DNA of 64,000 nt, taken from assembly GCF_034119425.1 (NCBI RefSeq), contig NZ_JAWUEL010000007.1, forward strand, positions 21,326 through 85,325, given 5' to 3'. The translations under genes were made by a program, and so were the position numbers. Of this stretch, positions 33,376-40,115 are shown in pieces (the stretch's first letter is position 1; each line of letters starts with the position of its first letter). The notes beneath the pieces are model-generated. The model was not told the origin of the DNA, ran no database searches, and saw nothing but the letters and a program-made list of their open reading frames with translations. This DNA is from Actinotignum schaalii_C (GTDB taxonomy: Bacteria > Actinomycetota > Actinomycetes > Actinomycetales > Actinomycetaceae).

Positions 33376-33468
33376 ATGGCGCGGAGACGAAACGAGCGGC
33401 CTGTCCGCAAACACCGTAAGCGAGTTGTCGTCGCCTCTGAGGGTGCTACCGAGATCCTCGCTTGCTAG
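33376..33468 (+). pseudogene. rloB N-terminal fragment (30 codons)
   Basis: Nine bases after the RloA-type stop, a ribosome site and ATG open MARRRNERPVRKHRKRVVVA then SEGATEILAC and a stop at 33466-33468. The RKxRKR-hydrophobic-xEGxxTE pattern is the N-terminus of RloB-family proteins (PF13707). The remaining roughly 170 codons are missing, and the following DNA belongs to the end of the convergent NYN gene, which overlaps this fragment by 23 bp (33446-33468). The break is therefore at about 33455. It looks like a replacement or insertion junction rather than a point mutation. Confidence 0.7.
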
Positions 33469-34198
33469 CACCTAAATTCGACACATGCAAAGCGTCTTGT
33501 GAATTTGCGGGTGGGGCCTTCACGGGAGAATATAGTCCATCAACATGTTCATTGAGGCTCTTGGTGATATGGGAGTACATTGGATCAAGAATGAAGTCAA
33601 TTCCGCTGCGCCGAGCGTATTTTGCCGCGGGAACAAAATCGCTATCGCCGGCGATCATGACAATCTGATTAACGAGACCGCGATTTGCTATATCGGCGAT
33701 ATCTATTCCTAGGCGAAGATCAACCCCTTTCTGCGTAATCTCAAGAGTTAGATCACTTTCTTGTATCTCGTCGACGCTCATGGTTCCGGCGCAGAGTTTC
33801 TTCAATTTATCGGGGTGAAGCCGATATCCTCCTCCGGTGGAGAGTTCTTCGCCTCTTCGCAAAGCTACTTTTCGTTTAGATGCAAGTTCTTCGAAGAACC
33901 TTTCACTCCATCTATATTGCTCGGTCTTGCCAAGATTTATCGTTTTTCTGAGCAGCGGGTGGAAAACTGTCTTAGTGGAGGGTGGGCAGTCGTAATAGAA
34001 GATCCGGTACAAGTTCGAGTGGTTATGCGCGATGTGGCGCATACAGTATGTAAATAGTTCTACCGCACGTTGTTCAGGAGTCTTATCACCGAAGAGGTCG
34101 TAGGCTTGATGCCTGTAGAAGCCGCCATCAACCATGATCGCGGTTAGGGTTTCCCGACCTACTCGATCATTCGGGAAAGTCTTTCGCGGGTTCGCCAT
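33446..34198 (-). CDS. NYN-domain (PIN-like) putative RNase
   Basis: 250 residues. The NYN fold signature is clear: IMVDGGFYRH with the first acidic residue, KGVDLRLGIDIADIA with two Asp, and VMIAGDSDFVPAAKYARRSG with the Asp-x-Asp pair. NYN domains are metal-dependent RNases related to PIN domains. Stand-alone bacterial members of this size occur in defence islands and next to ATPases. The start at 34198 (MANPRK) has GGAGGTG 7 nt upstream; a GTG three codons earlier overlaps that site. The 3' end converges on the rloB fragment, and a hairpin-rich region precedes the gene. Confidence 0.8.
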   Translation of the reverse strand: MANPRKTFPNDRVGRETLTAIMVDGGFYRHQAYDLFGDKTPEQRAVELFTYCMRHIAHNHSNLYRIFYYDCPPSTKTVFHPLLRKTINLGKTEQYRWSERFFEELASKRKVALRRGEELSTGGGYRLHPDKLKKLCAGTMSVDEIQESDLTLEITQKGVDLRLGIDIADIANRGLVNQIVMIAGDSDFVPAAKYARRSGIDFILDPMYSHITKSLNEHVDGLYSPVKAPPANSQDALHVSNLGASKRGSR

Positions 34199-34222
34199 AC
34201 TGGTCACCTCCCGGATAAGGGA

Positions 34223-34344
34223 AGTTCCGCCGCTGGCTTCCCTTGGGCTACACAGCGGCGGAACTGCATGATCTATAAGGGGTAAGAACCCCTAAGGTCT
34301 AATCATCGGCACTCTCCGGATAGTGGAGGGTCAACGTTTAGACC
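34223..34344 (-). ncRNA. Three consecutive hairpins upstream of NYN gene
   Basis: Hairpin A: perfect 13-bp stem (34223-34235 with 34253-34265), 17-nt loop. Hairpin B: AGGGGT-AAGA-ACCCCT (34278-34293). Hairpin C: GGTCTAA (34296-34302) with TTAGACC (34338-34344), enclosing a second 7-bp stem (34311-34317 with 34325-34331, one G-U pair). All lie between the GntR gene's stop and the NYN ribosome site. They could be a structured leader of the NYN mRNA, a small RNA, or stacked terminators for the GntR transcript. None has a clear U-tract on the minus strand. Confidence 0.5.
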
Positions 34345-34435
34345 AGATGGAAAAAGCGTAGCATGTAGATGGAGATGAATCCAGTAATTGAGGGGATCTG
34401 AACTATTTTCGAAATCGTGAAAAATCAGCGTCACT

Positions 34436-35218
34436 TTACGTGATATTTTTCCGCAGGCGAGCGCCCCGGCTCGTGGTTGTTACCGCGAGCTTATAGCGAT
34501 CAGCACGCGCGATAATGACAGAAAGTTCGAATACCCGCCCCTGCGAATCGATGGAATGGCGGAGAATTCTCAAGGCCGGGGAACCAGCGGGCACTTGAAG
34601 TTGCTTGGCTTGGACGGCGTTCAGTGTCGTCGCCTCATACACCTCGTCCGCACGTTCCGGAAGCGTTCCAGAGTGGCGCGAAATCGCGGAATAGAGCGAA
34701 TGCTCCAGCTCTTCTTCACTCAATTCCGGGCAGAGCTCCACCGGAATATAGGCAGTGGTGAGGAGTAGCGGCATATCATCGGCCAAGCGCACACGTTCGA
34801 TTTGCCAAACCGCGTTGCTCTCCCGCAATTCGAGCAGCTCGCTGACCCAGTCGGGTGCTTCCACTTGCTGGAAACTCACCACGTGGGACGACGGCGCCTT
34901 ACCGAAGCCCGCCATCTCAGCGGAAAAATTGAGGGCGGTATCTAAGCCGGGCCTATCGTTACCCTTGGATACGAACGTCCCCTTACCGCGTTTGCGGATC
35001 ACGCGCCCCGATTTCACCAAACCTTCGAAGCATTTACGTACCGTGGCCCGTGAAAGTCCAAAGGACTCGCATAGTGATTGCTCGGTCGGCAACGCGGTTC
35101 CCTCGGTGAGGAACCCGGTGGCGATCAGCTGCACGATCCGTTCCTGTAATTGTCGGTACAGCGGGTGATCGGACTCGGTATTCAGCGGCTGGCTGGCGAT
35201 GGCAGTGAGGGTATCCAA
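34436..35218 (-). CDS. GntR-family regulator with UTRA domain
   Basis: 260 residues if translation starts at TTG 35218, which has GGAGA just upstream. An in-frame upstream start at 35380 would run through the divergent promoter. The N-terminal winged helix (PLYRQLQERIVQLI, LPTEQSLCESFGLSRATVRKCFEGL) and the C-terminal UTRA ligand domain (PSSHVVSFQQ, WQIERVRLADD, EVYEATTLNA) are typical of the HutC subfamily, which usually binds sugar phosphates or related effectors. It is divergent from the deoC-GH1-pfkB-EIIC operon, and two matching palindromes lie between them. It probably represses both. Confidence 0.87.
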   Translation of the reverse strand: MDTLTAIASQPLNTESDHPLYRQLQERIVQLIATGFLTEGTALPTEQSLCESFGLSRATVRKCFEGLVKSGRVIRKRGKGTFVSKGNDRPGLDTALNFSAEMAGFGKAPSSHVVSFQQVEAPDWVSELLELRESNAVWQIERVRLADDMPLLLTTAYIPVELCPELSEEELEHSLYSAISRHSGTLPERADEVYEATTLNAVQAKQLQVPAGSPALRILRHSIDSQGRVFELSVIIARADRYKLAVTTTSRGARLRKNIT

Positions 35219-35226
35219 CGGTCTCC

Positions 35227-35249
35227 TAGCTTTGTACGGTACAAAGCTA
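35227..35249. promoter_or_regulatory. GntR operator palindrome
   Basis: Perfect 11-bp arms (TAGCTTTGTAC and its complement) around a single G, just upstream of the GntR ribosome site. The core GTACGGTAC recurs at 35308-35316. Confidence 0.65.
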
Positions 35250-35307
35250 ACATTACCGCGAATTTCGTAGACAGGCGATGCTTTCGGGGTTATTTTAAAA
35301 CATAAAA

Positions 35308-35316
35308 GTACGGTAC
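35308..35316. promoter_or_regulatory. Second GntR operator core near deoC promoter
   Basis: GTACGGTAC, the same core as the palindrome at 35227-35249, 47 bp before the deoC start. It is placed to block the operon promoter. Confidence 0.5.
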
Positions 35317-35363
35317 GTATAGAACAATGCAGTTCAATACGTGTTACTACTGAAAGGAAAATA

Positions 35364-36086
35364 GTGATTCCCGCACGCAAAGCCGTAGATATGACTCAGG
35401 CTGAATTGGCACGCTACATTGATCAGTCTGTGCTCAAGCCCGAATTCACCGATGATGATATTCGTAAATACACCCAGGAGGGCATTGATTTCGGGTGCAA
35501 GACGATCTGCATCAACCCGGCATCCCTTCCGATTGTGGCTCCCATGGTCGAGGGAACCGATACCGGCCTGTGCGTGGTGGCGGACTTCCCCTTCGGGCTC
35601 GCCACAACCGAGGCAAAGGAAATGCTCACCGAGCACTACTGCTCGAAATGGGATATCGAGGATCTGGATATTGTTGCTAACTACGGCTGGCTGCGCACCG
35701 GCCGTATAGATGATGTTGTCAAGGATCTTGAACCCGTTGTCGCTGCGGCGCATAAGTGGAATACCAAGGTCAAGGTCATTATCGAAACGGACTCCCTGAA
35801 CTTGGACCAGGTTGCGGAGGGAACGAAGGCAGCAATTCGCGCGGGTGCTGACTTCATTAAGACCTCCACCGGGTTCTTCACCGGAGTTGAAAACAAGGGC
35901 GCCACGGTTGAGGTCGTGAAAACCATGATTGAGGCAGCTGGGGGCAAGATCGCTGTGAAGGGTTCGGGATGCATTCGCACTCGCGAGCATTTCCTCGAGC
36001 TCATTGATCTTGGTATTGATCGCATGGGCGTTGGTTATCGCTCCACGCCGGTTGTTCTTGGTATTACCCCGCCGGCGGGTAAATAG
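35364..36086 (+). CDS. deoC: Deoxyribose-phosphate aldolase
   Basis: 240 residues. The family splits 2-deoxyribose 5-phosphate into glyceraldehyde 3-phosphate and acetaldehyde. The Schiff-base lysine motif ADFIKTSTGF and the proton-relay lysine region KIAVKGSGCIR are intact, as is the start DQSVLKPEFT. The start is a GTG with AAGGAAA upstream. It is first in an operon with GH1, PfkB and EIIC genes (27-, 15- and 27-bp gaps), not with the usual deoxynucleoside genes (deoA, deoD, deoB), so its substrate may derive from an imported glycoside. Confidence 0.92.
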   Translation: MIPARKAVDMTQAELARYIDQSVLKPEFTDDDIRKYTQEGIDFGCKTICINPASLPIVAPMVEGTDTGLCVVADFPFGLATTEAKEMLTEHYCSKWDIEDLDIVANYGWLRTGRIDDVVKDLEPVVAAAHKWNTKVKVIIETDSLNLDQVAEGTKAAIRAGADFIKTSTGFFTGVENKGATVEVVKTMIEAAGGKIAVKGSGCIRTREHFLELIDLGIDRMGVGYRSTPVVLGITPPAGK

Positions 36087-36113
36087 ATATGACAGCTCGA
36101 AAAGGGAAGAAAA

Positions 36114-37568
36114 GTGACTCATGTAAGTACCACTCGTTTCCCTGAAGATTTCCTATGGGGAGGTGCCACGTCTGCCAGCCAGTGCGAAGGCGGCTGGAAT
36201 GAGGACGGACGTGGTCCTTCAATCGGGGATCATCTGAGTGTAGGAAGTAGAACAACGAAGCGGGAGTTTTCCCTCTCGCTTGATCCGCACAAGCATTATC
36301 CGAGCCATGTTGCAGCGGATCACTACCACCATTGGCGTGAAGATATTGCCCTCCTGGCCGAGATGGGATTTAACGTTTACCGTTTCTCCATTAGCTGGAC
36401 GCGCATCTTCCCACGAGGTGATGAAGAAACTCCTAATCAGGCAGGTTTAGCTTTCTACCGCGCGCTGATTGACGAATGTATTGCGCGCGGAATGACCCCG
36501 ATGGTCACGATCACGCAGTACGAACCGCCGCTGTATTTGGCGCAAAAATACGGAGGCTGGTCGAACCGAAAAACCGTCGATTTTTATCTGAAGTTCTGCG
36601 AAACGATCATGCGTGAGTTTCGTGGGAAAGTGCGGTACTGGATTCCATTCGTTGAGGTGAATCTGACCCTGACTGCTTTTGGTGAGGCCACTTCGGCCGG
36701 AATCCTGCCGCCGGAGGGACCGTTCCCGCGGGAAACGAATTCTCCCGAGCGTCTCCAAGCTCGATATCAGGCGATGCATCATATTTTCGTTGCCAACGCG
36801 AAAGTGGTGAAGCTGGCTCGGAAGATCGATCCGGAAAACCACGTAGGATGCATGCTTGCCGGCCCGGCGAGCTATCCTCTGACCTGCTCACCGGAAGATA
36901 ACCTTGCGAATCTCCAGTCCCTCCAGCGTGACTGCTGGTTCTGTTCGGACGTGGCAGTGCGCGGGGAGTACCCCGGGTATATGAAACGCCATATAGCTGA
37001 GGAGGGTATTTCCATCACCATGGAGCCCGAGGATACCGAGCTTCTTCGCGCGGGAACGGTTGATTTTATTGGTTTCTCTTATTACTCCTCGAGCTGCATC
37101 AGCGCCGAAGGGCATGGTGGGGTTGAGGGTAATAATCTTGCTGGCGTTCCCAACCCGTATCTCAAGAAAAGCGAGTGGGGCTGGCTGGTGGATCCGATTG
37201 GGATCCGGATTGCCTGCAACCTGGTCTGGGATCGCTACCAACTTCCGATGTACATCGTTGAAAATGGGCTCGGCGCCGTCGACGTTGTGACAGAAGACGG
37301 GCGTATTGAGGACGACTACCGCATCGAATACCTGCGCGCACATATCGAGCAACTCAAAGAAGCGCTGGCCGATGGAGTGGACCTGCGTGGGTATATGACG
37401 TGGGGGTGCATTGATCTTATTGCTGAATCAACAGGGCAGATGAGTAAACGGTACGGCTTTGTTCACGTGGATTTCGACGACGCAGGCCACGGGAGCGGGA
37501 AACGGACTCGGAAGAAGAGCTTTTTCTGGTACCGCGATGTGATCCACAGCCGCGGAGAAAATTTATAA
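36114..37568 (+). CDS. Glycoside hydrolase family 1 enzyme with altered sugar-binding residues
   Basis: 484 residues, full-length GH1. The N-terminal FLWGGATSASQCEGG and the nucleophile motif YIVENG (Glu383) are normal, and acid/base Glu181 is present. The invariant Asn before it is Val180, however (FVEV instead of the usual FNEx), and the conserved His of the SHxxxP motif is Gln (TQYEPP). Those residues normally bind the sugar 2-OH and 3-OH. The C-terminal STGQMSKRYGF loop is of the 6-phospho-beta-glucosidase type, but the first phosphate-binding Ser appears to be Ala. A phosphorylated, perhaps 2-deoxy, glycoside is a plausible substrate; this is inference. Confidence 0.85.
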   Translation: MTHVSTTRFPEDFLWGGATSASQCEGGWNEDGRGPSIGDHLSVGSRTTKREFSLSLDPHKHYPSHVAADHYHHWREDIALLAEMGFNVYRFSISWTRIFPRGDEETPNQAGLAFYRALIDECIARGMTPMVTITQYEPPLYLAQKYGGWSNRKTVDFYLKFCETIMREFRGKVRYWIPFVEVNLTLTAFGEATSAGILPPEGPFPRETNSPERLQARYQAMHHIFVANAKVVKLARKIDPENHVGCMLAGPASYPLTCSPEDNLANLQSLQRDCWFCSDVAVRGEYPGYMKRHIAEEGISITMEPEDTELLRAGTVDFIGFSYYSSSCISAEGHGGVEGNNLAGVPNPYLKKSEWGWLVDPIGIRIACNLVWDRYQLPMYIVENGLGAVDVVTEDGRIEDDYRIEYLRAHIEQLKEALADGVDLRGYMTWGCIDLIAESTGQMSKRYGFVHVDFDDAGHGSGKRTRKKSFFWYRDVIHSRGENL

Positions 37569-37583
37569 CACAAGAAAGGTGAG

Positions 37584-38705
37584 ATGATGAGCAACGAAGC
37601 GATCATTGATCTGGCAAAGAAATTAGAGGCAAAGACGCCTCATGCCAATATTCCAGTTGGATACGACGGTTTCATTGACCGCATTACCCATGTTGTTGAT
37701 AAACGGCTCGGGCCGGATGAGTACCAGCGGGTGGGGACGCTCACTGCATACGGGCAAAAATTTATTGATGCCGCCGGGCTGAGTATGAATATTGAAATGG
37801 TGCCCGTGACTACCAAGCTCGGGGGAGTGGCAACGATTCTGGCGAATTCGCTTGCCACCCTGGGCAATCGGGTGACCTATATGGGCGCGCTGGGCCTGGG
37901 TGGAGTGAATCCCGTTTTCCAGGATTTTGCGAATATGGCTGAGGAGGTTATTTCCTTCTCTGATCCCGGAGTTTCTGACGCGCTGGAATTTACCGACGGC
38001 AAGGTGATTTCCAGCCAGCTAGAGCCGCTCAAGATGGTGAGTTGGGAGAATCTTCTTGAGGCAACCACGCTTGAGCACCTGGTGGAGGTCTTCGACCGTG
38101 CGGATCTTGTAGCGTTCGCTGATTGGACCCTTCTGATTAATGTTGGCAGTATCTGGGATGGGATTGCTGAGGAAGTTCTTCCCAAGATGACGAACCGTGA
38201 GCGGCGGATGATGTTCTTCGATCTTTCTGATCCGACTAAGCGGACAACGGAGGATGTCCTTGGCGTTATGGCAACGATCCGTAAGTACGAGGAGTTCTTC
38301 GATACCACGCTCGGCCTCAATAAGAAAGAAGCCTATGAGGTGGCTAGCCGCTACGGGGCAACGAAGGATGACTTCGCGGATCTTCACGAGCTTGCGCGGT
38401 TCCTGCGGGAAAAGGTCGGAATTAGCGAGATTGTGATTCACCCGGTGGATGGCGCGGTTCTCAGCAATGTGCGCGAGGATGCGGCTGTTGATGGGCCGTA
38501 TTGCGCTGATCCTACGTTGACGACGGGCGGTGGGGATAATTTCAACTCCGGGTTCCTCACGGGACGCTCCCTTGGCCTGACCAGTGAAGAATCGCTGCTT
38601 CTCGGTGTAGCGAATTCGGGCTTCTATGTTCGTGCGGGCCGGAGCCCCGCTTTCGATGAGCTGAGGGAATTCCTAGTGCAGTGGGCACGGGGCGAAATTG
38701 ATTAA
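37584..38705 (+). CDS. PfkB-family carbohydrate kinase
   Basis: 373 residues of the ribokinase/PfkB fold. The substrate region is VGYDGFIDRI, the glycine-rich lid region TKLGGVATILANSLATLG, and the catalytic anion-hole motif TTGGGDNFNSGF (GGGD in place of the common GAGD, with the base Asp kept). It phosphorylates a sugar or sugar phosphate with ATP in the cytosol. The specific substrate is unknown. Its position between the GH1 and EIIC genes suggests it acts on the product of the GH1 reaction. The start is one of two adjacent ATGs after GAAAGGTGAG. Confidence 0.87.
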   Translation: MMSNEAIIDLAKKLEAKTPHANIPVGYDGFIDRITHVVDKRLGPDEYQRVGTLTAYGQKFIDAAGLSMNIEMVPVTTKLGGVATILANSLATLGNRVTYMGALGLGGVNPVFQDFANMAEEVISFSDPGVSDALEFTDGKVISSQLEPLKMVSWENLLEATTLEHLVEVFDRADLVAFADWTLLINVGSIWDGIAEEVLPKMTNRERRMMFFDLSDPTKRTTEDVLGVMATIRKYEEFFDTTLGLNKKEAYEVASRYGATKDDFADLHELARFLREKVGISEIVIHPVDGAVLSNVREDAAVDGPYCADPTLTTGGGDNFNSGFLTGRSLGLTSEESLLLGVANSGFYVRAGRSPAFDELREFLVQWARGEID

Positions 38706-38732
38706 TCACGGGCTACCGAAAGGAGGACAGCC

Positions 38733-39836
38733 ATGAGTGAGAAAAAGACTTTCGATAAAATCATTGACGCTGTTGCGGCGATCTTCTTGCCCGTCATTAA
38801 TCTGTTGACTGCCGCGGGTATTCTCAAGGGTATTTTGGCTATTTGCGTAGCGGCCGGGTGGTTGAGTGACGCCTCGGATACCTACCGGATTCTTGCTGCT
38901 ATGGGCGACGCCGTTTTCTATTTCTTGCCTGTCTTGCTGGCATTTACGTCGGCTAAGAAGTTCGGAGCTAATCCGTATACGGCTGTGGTGATTGCGGGCG
39001 TGCTTCTGTATCCGGATTTGAACCAGACCTTGGAGTCTGGCACAACAATGTACTTCCTGGGGATCCCGGTCTTTAGCGCGATCTACCATTCCAGCGTTAT
39101 CACGATTCTCATGACGGTCGGCTTGCTGGCCTTTGTTGAGAAGGGTCTGGACAGGATTTTCCCAGAGGTGATTCGTGGGTTCCTCACCCCGTTCATTTCG
39201 GTGATCCTGGTCGGGCTGGTCACGCTGATGGCTTTCGGGCCTATCGGCACCCTGATTAGTAACGGCCTGGCGGCCGGGTACGAGTTCTTGTACGATCTTT
39301 CGCCGGCTGCCGCTGGTTTGGTTCTAGGTGCATGTTTCCAGCTTCTGGTTATTTTCGGTTTGCACTGGGGCATCATGCTGGTGTCGATGAATAATGTTGC
39401 TGCGCTGGGGCACGATACGGTGTTGGCTCTGTTCGGCCCGTCGATTTTCGCGCAGGCTGGTGCCGCTTTGGCGGTGTTGCTGCGGTCGAAGAACGGAAAG
39501 ACGCGCACGGTGTGTGCATCTTCGGTGATCTCAGCGTTGTTTGGAATTACCGAGCCGGCGTTGTTCGGTGTGAATCTTCCGCGGAAGACTCCAATGATTG
39601 CCGTGTGTATTGGCGGCGGCGTTGGTGGCGCTATTGCTGGTATCTCGGGTGCACAGGCCGGGGGCTTCGCGATTCCGTCGCTTGCCACGCTGCCGGTGTT
39701 CTTCGGTAATGGCTTCGTTCTGTTCGTTATTTCCTGCTTGGTCGGTTTCCTCGTTGCATTCATCTGCACGCTGTTCCTGCGTTTCGAGGCTGACCTGAAG
39801 ATCGCTGAGGAAGAGGAGGTGAAGGTAGCTAACTAA
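38733..39836 (+). CDS. PTS EIIC permease, glucose/beta-glucoside family, lacking EIIB and EIIA
   Basis: 367 residues, nearly all membrane-embedded. The sequence opens at the position where EIIC begins in BglF-type proteins (FLPVINLLTAAGILKGIL) and contains the family motif SALFGITEPALFGVN. There is no N-terminal EIIB domain (no CiTRLR-like Cys motif) and no C-terminal EIIA. To phosphorylate its sugar it needs an EIIB encoded elsewhere; otherwise it works as a facilitator and the PfkB kinase does the phosphorylation. It is the last gene of the operon and a terminator follows. Confidence 0.88.
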   Translation: MSEKKTFDKIIDAVAAIFLPVINLLTAAGILKGILAICVAAGWLSDASDTYRILAAMGDAVFYFLPVLLAFTSAKKFGANPYTAVVIAGVLLYPDLNQTLESGTTMYFLGIPVFSAIYHSSVITILMTVGLLAFVEKGLDRIFPEVIRGFLTPFISVILVGLVTLMAFGPIGTLISNGLAAGYEFLYDLSPAAAGLVLGACFQLLVIFGLHWGIMLVSMNNVAALGHDTVLALFGPSIFAQAGAALAVLLRSKNGKTRTVCASSVISALFGITEPALFGVNLPRKTPMIAVCIGGGVGGAIAGISGAQAGGFAIPSLATLPVFFGNGFVLFVISCLVGFLVAFICTLFLRFEADLKIAEEEEVKVAN

Positions 39837-39903
39837 GCCATCCTGCTTTCCTGGGCATTCCGGCGCGGATTGTTCCGAAGAGTGGTTGGCGTATCTCCCG
39901 TAG

Positions 39904-39945
39904 GTGGCGGGGCTTGTTCGGGTACTACCGAACGGGCCCCGCCAC
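39904..39945 (+). terminator. Terminator after the EIIC operon
   Basis: GTGGCGGGGC (39904-39913) pairs with GCCCCGCCAC (39936-39945), and inside it GTTCGG pairs with CCGAAC, followed by a GT-rich tail. The remaining gap to 40115 shows no gene. Confidence 0.75.
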
Positions 39946-40115
39946 TGTTGTGTTGTTGTGGATCTCGGGCTAATAGAAAAGTGGTTGCCAATGACATCCG
40001 TCGTCAGCTCTGATCCAGGCCTCTACCGCACACGAACTGGGGTGCCGAGGGGGAGAAAGAGCATCACTGGGCCATATCTGACGGCCTGCTTTTTACCCGC
40101 TCTTTGGAGGCGGAC

